NCBI RefSeq assembly: GCF_900258475.1
Contig: NZ_LT984888.1
Span: 332,639 to 396,638 of the forward strand
Reading direction: 5' to 3'
From: Anaerococcus sp. Marseille-P3915
GTDB lineage: Bacteria; Bacillota; Clostridia; Tissierellales; Peptoniphilaceae
Length of the DNA stretch: 64,000 nucleotides
Position 1 is the first letter of the stretch. Each line of letters begins with the position of its first letter. The notes under the pieces are model-generated. The model was not told where the DNA came from. It searched no databases and saw only the letters and a program-made list of their open reading frames with translations. Shown piece after piece: positions 1 to 8,785 of this stretch. The position numbers and the translations under genes were made by a program.

Positions 1-785
1 AAAGCCTTCCAACTATGGACGAATTTATCAAGTTTTTGGAAGAAACTGTAAATAAATTTGTGGCAGAATACCAGATAGATGCCATTGGTTTTTCTTCTCC
101 AGGCACAGTTGATAGCGAAAGCTTTCAAGTAGGTGGGCTTACAGCCCTTGGCTATCTTGATGAGAGAAATTTTGCAAAGCATATAGAAGAGAAATTTAAA
201 ATACCAGTTGCCATAGAAAATGATGCCAACTGCGCAGCCCTTGGCGAAATTTATTATAAAGATATTGATAAAAGCCTGGTTTGCTTTGTGATAATAGGCT
301 CTGGCATAGGCGGGGCAGTGGTAAAGGATAGAGAAATCCTAAGGGGCCTTAGCCTAGAAAGTGGAGAATTTGGCTATATGCTCTTTAATGATTATGGCAA
401 GGTCAAAAACCTCTCCACCCTAGGGACTCTGCCAAATGTGGCAAGGGCCATCAAGGCAAAATATGACCTCGACCTTGATACCTACACTATTTTTGAAAAC
501 TACCTTAAAAAGGAAGAGCCTTGCTATAGCGAGGTAGATAAGATGTTTACCTACCTTGCCATGGGCCTATACAATATAGCTTATTCCATAAACCCAGAAA
601 TCATCTATATAGGCGGAGCGATTTCTGAAGATGAAAACTTTATGACTGCCCTAAAAGACAAGCTAAAAGAAGAGATATTTGCTGGTGTAAGCTTAAAAAT
701 AAGACCGGTGTCATTTTTCAATGACAACAACCTCTACGGGGCCTATGCCAACATCAAACTAAGAGAAGAAAGGGAGAAGCTATGA
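1..785 (+). CDS. ROK family sugar kinase/regulator, 5' end cut by window edge
   Basis: The reading frame is open to the left edge, so the ATG at 15 is probably internal: the usual ROK N-terminal phosphate-binding strand (DIGGTK type) is missing and must lie upstream. Visible ROK features are the AIENDANCAALGE block (substrate-binding Asn/Asp), IGSGIGGAVV (second phosphate loop) and the NPEIIYIGG strand near the C-terminus. The zinc-binding Cys cluster of many ROK glucokinases is absent after GEFGYM, so it may be a cytoplasmic hexose/ManNAc-type kinase or a sensor. Its stop overlaps the next start (ATGA at 782-785), which implies translational coupling with the beta-glucosidase and a joint role in taking up and phosphorylating a glucoside-derived sugar. 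Substrate unknown. Confidence 0.85.
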   Translation, partial: SLPTMDEFIKFLEETVNKFVAEYQIDAIGFSSPGTVDSESFQVGGLTALGYLDERNFAKHIEEKFKIPVAIENDANCAALGEIYYKDIDKSLVCFVIIGSGIGGAVVKDREILRGLSLESGEFGYMLFNDYGKVKNLSTLGTLPNVARAIKAKYDLDLDTYTIFENYLKKEEPCYSEVDKMFTYLAMGLYNIAYSINPEIIYIGGAISEDENFMTALKDKLKEEIFAGVSLKIRPVSFFNDNNLYGAYANIKLREEREKL

Positions 786-2155
786 TAAAATTTCCTGAAG
801 ACTTTCTATTCGGATCTGCAACCTCAGCTACCCAAACAGAAGGGGGAAATACTGATGGCAAGACTGATAATATCTGGGATTATTGGTACAGACAGGAGCC
901 TTACAAGTTTCATGACTTGATAGGCCCAGAAAATACTTCCAATTTCTACCACGATTATAAGGAAAATGTCGAACTTTTGGCCAAAACTGGCCACAATTCC
1001 TTTAGGACATCCATCTCCTGGGCTAGGCTTATTTCAGCCATGGATGGGAAAGTAAACCCAAAGGCAGTCGACTTTTACAAATCATATTTTAAGGCTATCA
1101 AGGATAAAAATATCAAACTTTTTATAAATCTTTTCCACTTTGATATGCCTATGTATCTCCAGGAAATCGGGGGTTGGGCCAATAAAGAGGTCGTAGAAAA
1201 GTATGTAGATTACGCAAAGACTTGCTTTAAGCTCTTTGGAGAATATGTGGATTGCTTTTTTACCTTCAACGAGCCAATCGTCCATGTCGAATGTGGCTAC
1301 CTTTATCAATATCATTACCCATGTGAGGTTGATCCCAAAAAGGCAGTCCAAGTAGCCTACAACACACAGCTGGCATCAGCCAAGGCCATAAAGGCCCTAA
1401 GAGACCTATATCCAAATAAAAAAATCGGCATAATCCTAAACCTAACTCCAGCCTATCCGAGAAGCAATCATAAAAACGACCTGGAAGCAGCAAGGATAGC
1501 AGACCTTTTTGCCCAAAAGTCCTTCCTAGACCCATCAGTCCTCGGGACTTATCCAAAAGAGCTTGTCGATATAATCAAAAAAGAAGACCTCACGCCAGAT
1601 TTCACTGCAGATGAGCTAGAAATAATCAAAAACAATACTGTAGACCTCCTTGGGGTAAATTATTATCAGCCACTTAGAGTCATGGAAAATCCTTACACCT
1701 ACAAGGATGATGCCATATTTATGCCTACTAAGTACTATCTGCCATACGATATGCCAGGTAAGCGCATGAACCCTTACAGGGGTTGGGAAATCTACCCTCA
1801 AGCTATCTATGACATAGCCATCAATATTAGGGACAATTACAATAATATAGACTGGTTTATCTCAGAAAATGGCATGGGAGTCGAAGATGAGGAAAGGTTC
1901 AGAAAAGATGGCAGGATAGAGGATGATTATAGGATTGACTTTATCAAAGAGCATTTGACCTACCTCAAAAAAGCCATGGATGAAGGGGCAAATTGCAAGG
2001 GTTACCATCTATGGACCTTCATAGATTGCTGGTCCTGGCTAAATGCTTATAAAAATAGATATGGCCTTGTAGAATATAAGCTTGACACCGGCGAGAGGAT
2101 TATCAAAAAATCTGGAGCCTGGTTTAAGAAACTAAGCGAAGATAAGGGCTTTTAA
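782..2155 (+). CDS. Glycoside hydrolase family 1 (beta-glucosidase or 6-phospho-beta-glucosidase)
   Basis: A cytoplasmic TIM-barrel hydrolase of 457 residues, the normal length for GH1. The N-terminal FPEDFLFGSATSATQTEG is the family signature. The acid/base Glu lies in TFNEPIVH (about residue 164) and the nucleophile Glu in ISENGMGV (about 360). The C-terminal HLWTFIDCWSW block binds the substrate. The loop SWLNAYKNRYG contains Ser, Lys and Tyr as in phospho-glycosidases, but the Lys spacing is not exact, so free versus 6-phospho substrate cannot be decided. There is no signal peptide. It overlaps the upstream ROK gene by 4 bp and is followed at 2238 by a second ROK kinase that has its own promoter. 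Confidence 0.92.
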   Translation: MIKFPEDFLFGSATSATQTEGGNTDGKTDNIWDYWYRQEPYKFHDLIGPENTSNFYHDYKENVELLAKTGHNSFRTSISWARLISAMDGKVNPKAVDFYKSYFKAIKDKNIKLFINLFHFDMPMYLQEIGGWANKEVVEKYVDYAKTCFKLFGEYVDCFFTFNEPIVHVECGYLYQYHYPCEVDPKKAVQVAYNTQLASAKAIKALRDLYPNKKIGIILNLTPAYPRSNHKNDLEAARIADLFAQKSFLDPSVLGTYPKELVDIIKKEDLTPDFTADELEIIKNNTVDLLGVNYYQPLRVMENPYTYKDDAIFMPTKYYLPYDMPGKRMNPYRGWEIYPQAIYDIAINIRDNYNNIDWFISENGMGVEDEERFRKDGRIEDDYRIDFIKEHLTYLKKAMDEGANCKGYHLWTFIDCWSWLNAYKNRYGLVEYKLDTGERIIKKSGAWFKKLSEDKGF

Positions 2156-2180
2156 GCTAAGGGAAGTTTATACAAGCGAT

Positions 2181-2209
2181 TTCCAATTTTTCCTAAAATA
2201 GCTTATAAT
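2181..2209 (+). promoter_or_regulatory. Promoter of the ROK kinase gene
   Basis: TTCCAA (2181-2186), a 17-bp spacer, then a perfect TATAAT (2204-2209). An AAGGAG ribosome site follows at 2228-2232 just before the ATG at 2238. Confidence 0.6.
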
Positions 2210-2237
2210 ATAAGTAAGAAATCAAAAAGGAGTAATT

Positions 2238-3101
2238 ATGTACGGGTCAATTGAATTAGGCGGCACCAAGATTAGGTGTGCAGTTTTAGATGAATTAGGC
2301 AATATAGTTAAGGAAATTAGGATAGAAACCTCAGATCCTAAGGAAAATATGAAGGATGTGGTAGATTTTCTAAAGGCCAATCCTGTAGAAAGCATCGGAA
2401 TTGGAGCCTTTGGACCAATTGATGTGGACAAGGAGTCAAAAACCTACGGCTTTGTCCTAGAAACACCAAAAAAGCTTTGGAGAAATTTTGACCTTTTAGG
2501 TTCAATCAAGAAAGAATTAGACCTACCAATAGGCTTTACCACAGATGTTGGGGCAAGCGGAATTGGTGAATATAAGTACGGGGCAGCCAAGGACAAACGC
2601 TCTTCTCTTTACCTAACTATAGGTACAGGGGTTGGTGGCTCTTATATCCAAGATGGAGTCCTACTTGAGGGCTTCTCCCATCCAGAAATGGGCCACATAG
2701 AGCTTGCCAGAGAAGAAGGTGACACTGTAAAGGCTAAGTGCGACTTCCACGAGTCTTGCTTTGAGGGCCTATGTGCAGGACCTGCCCTAGAGCTAAGGAC
2801 AGGGGTCAGGGGAGAAAACCTCGACAAGGATGACCCAGCCTTTGATATACTCGCCAGATATATAGCCAAGGGCCTTATGACCTACACCATGATCCTAAGA
2901 CCACACATCATAATAATAGGTGGTGGTGTAGTAAATAAGGAAGGTATGATTGAAAAAATCAGAAGAGAATTTGCGAAACTTGACAACCACTATATAAATA
3001 TTCCAAATCCAGATGAGTATATAGTCTTCCCAGAACTAGGCAATGAAGCAGGCCTTATAGGAGGCTATGTCCTAGCTAAGGATGCCCTAAAAGACGAATA
3101 A
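2238..3101 (+). CDS. ROK family kinase, fructokinase-like
   Basis: Complete ROK kinase of 287 residues. It opens with IELGGTKIRCAV, the ATP-phosphate loop. TIGTGVGGSYI is the second phosphate loop. The zinc site is clear: MGHIE followed by CDFHESCFEGLCAGPAL, that is C-x2-H-x2-C-x4-C, the arrangement of ScrK/YdhR-type fructokinases (ATP + fructose to fructose-6-phosphate). RPHIIIIGGGV is the C-terminal strand. It likely acts on the hexose side of the same glucoside or sucrose utilisation locus as the upstream GH1 and ROK genes. It has its own promoter and a rho-independent terminator immediately after. Fructose versus another hexose cannot be settled here. Confidence 0.9.
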   Translation: MYGSIELGGTKIRCAVLDELGNIVKEIRIETSDPKENMKDVVDFLKANPVESIGIGAFGPIDVDKESKTYGFVLETPKKLWRNFDLLGSIKKELDLPIGFTTDVGASGIGEYKYGAAKDKRSSLYLTIGTGVGGSYIQDGVLLEGFSHPEMGHIELAREEGDTVKAKCDFHESCFEGLCAGPALELRTGVRGENLDKDDPAFDILARYIAKGLMTYTMILRPHIIIIGGGVVNKEGMIEKIRREFAKLDNHYINIPNPDEYIVFPELGNEAGLIGGYVLAKDALKDE

Positions 3102-3111
3102 AAGATAAAAA

Positions 3112-3155
3112 AAGCTCTAGGCCAGCATTTAGCTAGCTTAGAGCTTATTTTTATT
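3112..3155. terminator. Bidirectional terminator between ROK kinase and pncB
   Basis: AAGCTCTA (3112-3119) pairs with TAGAGCTT (3139-3146), flanked by an A-run on the left and a T-rich run on the right. It serves the plus-strand kinase and the minus-strand pncB, whose stop codon lies at 3151-3153. Confidence 0.8.
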
Positions 3156-4593
3156 TAGATTTTGCTTCTAAAATTAGTTTTTGCTTTAAATTCCACAAGT
3201 CTTGGGAAAGGTCCACATAATAATTGTGTGGGCTATCATATCTTTTCACCTCATCCCAAAGGCTTGCCACTTCTTCTTTCCTATATTCTGCGATTTCTTC
3301 AAGGCTTGGCTCTTCATAAACAAGCTCTCCCTTATCAAAGATTTGCACTTGCATTTCTCTAGCCCTAAAGTCCTTCATTTTTTTCATCTTCCAGGTAAAT
3401 AGTGGGTCAAAGATTACCATAGGCTTAGAATCATCCACCTTCTCCTCGGCAAGGGCTATATAATCAGCCTCGGCCTTGCCAGTTTTCTTGTCATAAAGCC
3501 TGTAGACCTTCTTAAAGCCAGGTGTCGTAATCTTTTCTACATTTTCAGATACCTTAATCTTAGCCTTCATATCCCCATCTTTTTCCATGGCAACAAGCTT
3601 ATAAACTCCGCCAAAAACTGGGTCAGACTTGGCAGTAATTAGCCTTTCGCCAATACCAAAGGAGTCAATTTGTGCTCCCTGGGCAAGGAGGGACTCGATT
3701 TTAAATTCATCAAGGGAATTGGAAGCGACAATGGTAAAGTCTTCTAGGCCATTTTCATCAAGTCTTTTCCTAACTTCCTTAGAAAGATAAGCTAAATCTC
3801 CCGAATCAATCCTAACCCCGCCTTTAAGTCCTTTTGGTACAAGCTCTTCCTTAAAGACCTTCATGGCATTTACAAGGCCTGATTCTAGGGTATCGTAGGT
3901 ATCGATTAGGAGTATGCAATTATCTGGATACATCTTGGCATAGGTTTTAAAGGCTTCATATTCTGAGTCAAAGGCTTGAATCCAAGAGTGGGCCATGGTT
4001 CCTGCTGCCTTAAAACCGTATTTTTGTGATGAATAAGTGTTGGATGTAAGTGGGGCACCAGAAATAAAGGCAGCCCTAGCTCCTGTAATTGAAGCATCAG
4101 CTCCCTGGGCACGTCTAGCCCCAAATTCCATAACCAGCCTGCCCCTAGCAGATGAGACAATCCTGTTAGTCTTAGTTGCTATAAGTGAATTAAAATTCAT
4201 TGACAAGAGTAAGTAAGTTTCTATAATTGAACATTCAATGATAGGGGCCTTGACAGTAATAATTGGCTCGCCTGGAAACATGACAGACCCTTCAGGAAAG
4301 GCCCAAACATCGCCTGTAAACTTAAAATTAGACAAATATTCCAAAAATTCTTCAGAGAAATTTTCAGTCTGTCTAAAATATTCTATGTCATCTTCTGTAA
4401 AATGTAGGTTTTTGATAAAGTCGATTACATCGTTAAGACCTGCAAAAATAGCATAACCGCCGCCATCGGGGTTTTTCCTATAAAAGGCATCAAAGACTGC
4501 TACTTGATCCTTCATGCCATTTTCAAAATATCCAGCCGCCATTGTAAACTCATAAAAGTCACTAAGCATGGATAAATTTCTAATCTCGCTCAT
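3151..4593 (-). CDS. pncB: Nicotinate phosphoribosyltransferase
   Basis: 480 residues, matching the clostridial-type NAPRTase. It converts nicotinate and PRPP (with ATP) to nicotinate mononucleotide in the NAD salvage pathway. The N-terminus LSMLSDFYEFTMAAGYFE is the family signature (Tyr/Phe substrate pocket). The catalytic region EFGARRAQGADAS (about residue 152-164) follows, then LIDTYDTLESG and GVRIDSGDLAYLS, the PRPP-binding strands. IVASNSLDE and SFGIGERLIT match the C-terminal barrel. An AGAGGAGC ribosome site precedes the start. It stands alone on the minus strand between two convergent or divergent plus-strand genes. Confidence 0.95.
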   Translation of the reverse strand: MSEIRNLSMLSDFYEFTMAAGYFENGMKDQVAVFDAFYRKNPDGGGYAIFAGLNDVIDFIKNLHFTEDDIEYFRQTENFSEEFLEYLSNFKFTGDVWAFPEGSVMFPGEPIITVKAPIIECSIIETYLLLSMNFNSLIATKTNRIVSSARGRLVMEFGARRAQGADASITGARAAFISGAPLTSNTYSSQKYGFKAAGTMAHSWIQAFDSEYEAFKTYAKMYPDNCILLIDTYDTLESGLVNAMKVFKEELVPKGLKGGVRIDSGDLAYLSKEVRKRLDENGLEDFTIVASNSLDEFKIESLLAQGAQIDSFGIGERLITAKSDPVFGGVYKLVAMEKDGDMKAKIKVSENVEKITTPGFKKVYRLYDKKTGKAEADYIALAEEKVDDSKPMVIFDPLFTWKMKKMKDFRAREMQVQIFDKGELVYEEPSLEEIAEYRKEEVASLWDEVKRYDSPHNYYVDLSQDLWNLKQKLILEAKSK

Positions 4594-4722
4594 AAGCTCC
4601 TCTTTTCTATACTATTACTTTATTTTATACCCAAAAATTAGAAATTTGCTCCTAAATTTACAAAAAATTACCCATAGGGGGCTAAAACAAGTATATTAAT
4701 CATAAGAAATGAGGAGAGACTT

Positions 4723-5370
4723 ATGTATATATTTGATATAGATGGTACCTTGCTATACACGATAGATACCATAACTTACTTTATAAACGAAACTTTAAAA
4801 GCCTTTGGCCTAGGGGAGTGCCCAAAAGTCATGGTCGAAAAATTTGTAGGCAATGGGCCAGTAGTCCTTTGCGAAAAAGTCCTAGATTATGTAGGGGCAG
4901 AAAGGGATGCTTCCTACAGGAAAGATTTTCTAGATACCTACAACAAGGCCTATGATGACAACCCATCCCACCTTACAAGGCCTTATGATGGGATAAAAGA
5001 AGTATTAGATAAGCTTAAAAAAACCGGCAAGCCCTTAGTATGTTTTTCCAATAAACCTGATGAAACCTGCAATAAAGTAATCCCAGCAGTATTTGGAGAA
5101 GGCTATTTTGACTATATCCTAGGATACAGAGAAGATTATAAGAGAAAGCCATCCCCAGAAGGCATCATGATCTTAAAGGAGAGATTTGGGGTAAATAATT
5201 CAGATATAATCTATTTTGGAGATAGCGAAGTAGACATAAAATGTGGTAAAAACGCAAATATCTACACAGTAGCCTGCTCTTGGGGCTTTAGGGATAGGAA
5301 AATCCTAGAAGAAGGAAATCCTGATTTAATCATAGATAATCCAAAAGAAATGTATATAAGGAGGGCCTAA
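4723..5370 (+). CDS. HAD family phosphatase (phosphoglycolate phosphatase-like)
   Basis: 215 residues with all HAD motifs: DIDGTLLYT (motif I, nucleophile Asp), CFSNKPDE (motif II Ser/Thr region), KPSPEGI (motif III Lys) and YFGDSEVDIKCG (motif IV acidic pair). An alpha-helical cap lies between motifs I and II, so it belongs to the Gph/PGMB-like subfamily. GAGGAGA precedes the ATG. The stop TAA abuts the ATG of the PTS EIIB gene with no spacing, so the two are co-translated; a role in clearing a sugar phosphate is a reasonable guess but the substrate is not visible. Confidence 0.88.
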   Translation: MYIFDIDGTLLYTIDTITYFINETLKAFGLGECPKVMVEKFVGNGPVVLCEKVLDYVGAERDASYRKDFLDTYNKAYDDNPSHLTRPYDGIKEVLDKLKKTGKPLVCFSNKPDETCNKVIPAVFGEGYFDYILGYREDYKRKPSPEGIMILKERFGVNNSDIIYFGDSEVDIKCGKNANIYTVACSWGFRDRKILEEGNPDLIIDNPKEMYIRRA

Positions 5371-5841
5371 ATGAAACTAGCACTAGTAAGAATCGACTCC
5401 CGCCTATCCCATGGCAAGGTCGTAGAGATATGGTGTGCAAAATACGGGATAGATAAGGTAATAATAGCAAATGATAGGGTAGCCGCAGATGACTTTAGAC
5501 AAGAAGTAATGAACCTAACCATCCCAGAAAATATAGAGGCGACCTACTTAAAAGTAGCAGATGTGAAAGATTTTCTAGAAAAAAATCCGGGAGACTACTT
5601 CACCATAGTAGAAAGTCCAGAAGATGCCGAAAAAATCACAGACTCCGGCATAAAAATCGAAAAACTAAACATAGGCATAATCCATATGCAAGAGGGCAAA
5701 AAAAGCCTAACAGAAGAAGTGGCAGTAGATGATAATGATTTGAGGATATTTAAGAAATTAAAAGAGGCAGGCACAGAAATAGCTGTGAGACTTTCGCCAT
5801 TTGCCAGCAAGAAATCCTTAGATGAGTTTTTCTTGCAATAA
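5371..5841 (+). CDS. Orphan PTS EIIB component, mannose/fructose/sorbose family
   Basis: 156 residues, full length for a stand-alone EIIB(Man). The N-terminus LVRIDSRLSHGKVVEIW keeps the phosphoryl-accepting His in the usual RIDxRLxHGQV context (Gln replaced by Lys). NDRVAADDFRQ and IGIIHMQEGKKSL match the family's middle region (compare GGM/NVGGIHF loops). No EIIA, EIIC or EIID gene is adjacent; the only neighbour in the operon is the HAD phosphatase. It could complement an unlinked permease or act as a phosphate-relay regulator. HPr is encoded elsewhere in the window (58573). Confidence 0.85.
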   Translation: MKLALVRIDSRLSHGKVVEIWCAKYGIDKVIIANDRVAADDFRQEVMNLTIPENIEATYLKVADVKDFLEKNPGDYFTIVESPEDAEKITDSGIKIEKLNIGIIHMQEGKKSLTEEVAVDDNDLRIFKKLKEAGTEIAVRLSPFASKKSLDEFFLQ

Positions 5842-5842
5842 T

Positions 5843-5890
5843 AAAAAGGGAATTTAGGGGACTTTCCCCTTAAAAACCCTTTTTTTATTA
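5843..5890 (+). terminator. Terminator of the HAD-EIIB operon
   Basis: AAAAAGGG (5843-5850) pairs with CCCTTTTT (5877-5884), with an inner stem AGGGGA/TTCCCCT, followed by T-rich sequence. Confidence 0.8.
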
Positions 5891-7044
5891 TTCAAGATAA
5901 TAGCATTATAAAGTTGTCCTCTTCGTAACTTAATCTCATAATAAATTATTGTCATCAAGCTGATGACTTCGCCAAAGGGGGAGGGCCAAGGACCCTTTCG
6001 CATGGGTCCTCATCGGACGGAAACCCGTTTGCTACGCAAACTCCTTCGTGCTACCGCACTATGTTTCCGGCATAAACGCCCCAAATCAAGGGGCGTTTAT
6101 GTCCCCCTTACACCCCCACTTCGTTACACCCCACAAGCGACTCCTAAGGCGGAGAGCGAAAAGTGAAGATTGCCTAACGGCAATCCTCTATATTATGACG
6201 GATTACTTCGTATCTAACTAGCCTTATCCTTACTGATTTAAAATCAAAAGTCCCCTAAAATCACAATCTAGTCCGACTTTTCTTTTTGTAATTTCTTGTC
6301 GTCTTAGTAGTTACAGTATTTGTATTTAAGTATTGTTGTCAGTGTGACGCTCTCGGCCGCTAGGGCAAACTCTTGACGGTGACTTTTTATTTTAAATCTC
6401 TCAATAAATAAGTTTATTAGACTCTCTAATCGCAATGTTTGCGAAAGCAAACGAGCCTTAAAAGCACTCAGAAGTTATCATTTTCTCAGAACACAGAATA
6501 ACACTCCCAAGGTCGGGAGATTTTGTAAATGGAGATGCCGTTAAGAAAATCTCCTGACGCACGAGTGAATATGAAATTTCCGTAACTACTGAGATGTAAA
6601 ATAAATATAAGAGAAATATTTGGGCTAGATTGAGATTTTTAGGCTTCGGAATGTCAAAATCAGTACGAATAAAGATAGCTAAAACAAGGGGTTCCGTCGA
6701 CAAATAGTGGATTGCCGTTAGGCAATCTTCACTTTCCGCCCTCCGCTAAGGAGTCGCTTGTGGGGTGTAACGGGGAGGGGTTTAAGGGGAGGCCGATGAG
6801 GACCCATGCGAAAGGGTCCTTGGGCCTCCCCTATATACGAAGATTCAATTGTAAATAGAAAATTATAGTTATGTTATGAAGTTACGAAGAGAAATACCAT
6901 ATGATATTCTATCATTAAAATAAGAAGTCTTGGTTCTCCTCCTTAAACGAAGGGATATGTTCATTATAATAATTTATTATATGATAAAATAACGAAGAAA
7001 GATAGTAAATAATAACAATTCATTAAAAAAATAATTTTATCTTG
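5891..7044. repeat. Gene-free stretch bounded by a large two-part inverted repeat
   Basis: No convincing gene. Two blocks at the left recur inverted at the right: 5977-6016 with 6793-6831 (core CAAGGACCCTTTCGCATGG) and 6123-6186 with 6709-6771 (core GTTACACCCCACAAGCGACT). The left arm holds about 100 bp extra with its own palindromes (cores AACGCCCC and GGGGCGTT). The interior of about 520 bp contains a fragment of the dispersed CGGCCGCTAGGGCAA repeat near 6355 and a hairpin GTCGGGAGATTTT/AAAATCTCCTGAC near 6512-6557. It may be a decayed mobile element or a nested repeat mosaic. Confidence 0.7.
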
Positions 7045-7080
7045 GATAAAAAAAGAGGGGGTACTTAGGGGACCCCCTTA
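7045..7080 (-). terminator. Terminator of the uppP operon (minus strand)
   Basis: GGGGGT (7057-7062) pairs with ACCCCC (7072-7077). Read on the minus strand the hairpin is followed by a TCTTTTTTT run, directly after the uppP stop codon. Confidence 0.8.
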
Positions 7081-7088
7081 AAATAATC

Positions 7089-7976
7089 TTATCTTGGATA
7101 AGAAACCACCAAAAAATATCCCAATACAAGAACTCCTAATATTATCCTATAAATACCAAAAGGTATGAAGTCGTTGTTTTTAACATAAGCTAGGAATTTC
7201 TTGATTACGGCGTAGGCCACTATAAATGATAAGACCATACCTAGGGCGATTAAAAACCACTCATAACCTGAAAAGCCTGCTAGGTTTTTGACTAGTTTTA
7301 GGGCTGTGGCTCCTAGCATGGTTGGGATGGCTAGGAAGAAGGAGAATTCTGCTGCGGCTGGACGGCTTAGGCCTAGGAGGAGGGCTCCTATGATTGTGGC
7401 AGCTGACCTGGATGTTCCTGGAATCATGGCTAGGCATTGGAAAAATCCTATGGCTAGGACTATTTTGTATGGGACATCTTCTAGGCTTTCGTAGGCGAAG
7501 GCTTCCTTGCCCCTATTTTTTCTTTCTATTAAAATTATAATTATTCCCCAGATTACAAGCATGGCTGCTACTGTGATTGGGTTAAAAAGGTATTTGTCGA
7601 TTAGATCATCAAAGAGTAGACCTAGGACCATGGCTGGTAGGACTCCGACTATTACCTTTGTCCATAATTTGATGGTCTGGCCATCTGGGTGGGTTAATAT
7701 AAAGTAGGCCTTGGACTGGCCATTTAGCTTGTCATATTTTTTTGGCAAGGAAATTTTCTCCTTTGACCAAGGATTGAGCTTGTGAAAATAAATCACAACT
7801 ACTGATAGGATAGCTCCAAGCTGGATTATGACGTTGAAGGCATTTGAGAAGCCTTCTGGCGTTAGTTTTACAAATTGGTTGACTAGGATTAGGTGGCCAG
7901 TGGATGATACTGGCAAAAATTCTGTGACCCCTTCTACTATAGATAGGATTAGGACTTTGATTAGGTCAATTATCAT
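7089..7976 (-). CDS. uppP: Undecaprenyl-diphosphatase (bacitracin resistance BacA type)
   Basis: 295 residues, polytopic membrane protein. It dephosphorylates undecaprenyl pyrophosphate to recycle the lipid carrier for peptidoglycan synthesis at the cytoplasmic membrane. The two family signatures are present: SIVEGVTEFLPVSSTGHLIL near the N-terminus (catalytic Glu/Ser) and PGTSRSAATIIGALLLG (PGxSRS motif, catalytic Arg). About seven hydrophobic segments are visible. It is the last gene of a four-gene minus-strand operon; its start overlaps the stop of the TtcA-like gene by 4 bp (ATGA). Confidence 0.95.
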   Translation of the reverse strand: MIIDLIKVLILSIVEGVTEFLPVSSTGHLILVNQFVKLTPEGFSNAFNVIIQLGAILSVVVIYFHKLNPWSKEKISLPKKYDKLNGQSKAYFILTHPDGQTIKLWTKVIVGVLPAMVLGLLFDDLIDKYLFNPITVAAMLVIWGIIIILIERKNRGKEAFAYESLEDVPYKIVLAIGFFQCLAMIPGTSRSAATIIGALLLGLSRPAAAEFSFFLAIPTMLGATALKLVKNLAGFSGYEWFLIALGMVLSFIVAYAVIKKFLAYVKNNDFIPFGIYRIILGVLVLGYFLVVSYPR

Positions 7977-8785
7977 TTAAATTCCTCCATGAATGAGTGT
8001 TTTTCTCCCTTTATTTGGTAGCCCAAGACCATATCGCAGTTGACATTTTCTGCTGATCTTAGGATTGATTTTTCTACTTCTGGGTTATCTTTTTTAATTT
8101 CTGCTATTAGCTTTTTGATCTCTGCCCTGGTGTGGGATGAGCTAGATTTGGTGACTGTGCAGGCACAATCTAGGGCAGAAAGGCCTGCAAAGTCCCTCCA
8201 CCTGATGATGTCTTCTTCTTTAAGATAATATAAAGGCCTTATGAGGTCCATGTCTTCGAAGTTTTGGGCGGCTAGCCTTGGCTTCATGGTTTTGAAATTG
8301 CCTGCATAGAGGACATTCATCATGATTGTCTCGATGACATCGTTCATATGGTGGCCTAGGGCTAGCTTGTTACATCCAAGTTCTTTAGCCTTGGCATAGA
8401 GAAAGCCCCTTCTCATCCTGGCACAGAGATAGCAAGGATTGCCTCCATCTGCGAGGGTCTCTGATATGTCAAAAACCTTGGAATCGTAGATTCCTGCTGG
8501 GATTTGTAAATATTCTAGGTTGTGCTTAAGAAGATCAAGATTTTCTTTATCATAGCCTGGGTCCATGCAGATGTATTTGACATCAAAGCCTACCGGGCCA
8601 TGCTTGTGGAGTTCTTCTATAAGCTTGGCCAGGATTAGGGAATCCTTGCCGCCTGAGATTGCTACTCCGACCACATCTCCCTCGCTTATGAGTTCAAATT
8701 CCTTGATGGCCTTGATAAAGGGCGACCATATTTCTTTTCTATATTTTTTTATAAGTGATTTTTCTATTTCTTTTATGTCTGTCAT
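7973..8785 (-). CDS. TtcA-like PP-loop ATPase (tRNA thiolation family)
   Basis: 270 residues. The N-type ATP pyrophosphatase loop AISGGKDSLILAKL lies at about residues 43-56. A Cys pair follows in GGNPCYLCARMRRGFLY and a further Cys-x-Cys in ALDCACTV, the arrangement of TtcA/TtuA-like enzymes that bind an Fe-S cluster and transfer sulfur to tRNA. LGHHMNDVIETIMMN is the conserved second block. It sits between a WalJ-like hydrolase and uppP with 4-bp overlaps on both sides. The tRNA position (s2C32 or another) cannot be told; in Firmicutes many such paralogues are uncharacterised. Confidence 0.85.
   Translation of the reverse strand: MTDIKEIEKSLIKKYRKEIWSPFIKAIKEFELISEGDVVGVAISGGKDSLILAKLIEELHKHGPVGFDVKYICMDPGYDKENLDLLKHNLEYLQIPAGIYDSKVFDISETLADGGNPCYLCARMRRGFLYAKAKELGCNKLALGHHMNDVIETIMMNVLYAGNFKTMKPRLAAQNFEDMDLIRPLYYLKEEDIIRWRDFAGLSALDCACTVTKSSSSHTRAEIKKLIAEIKKDNPEVEKSILRSAENVNCDMVLGYQIKGEKHSFMEEFK

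Noticed and set aside
5963-6166. 67-codon plus-strand ORF in the inverted-repeat region
   Set aside because: It runs through palindromic repeat sequence, has no ribosome site and no family resemblance.
6458-6703. 81-codon minus-strand ORF in the same region
   Set aside because: No ribosome site, no recognisable protein features, lies in a repeat mosaic.
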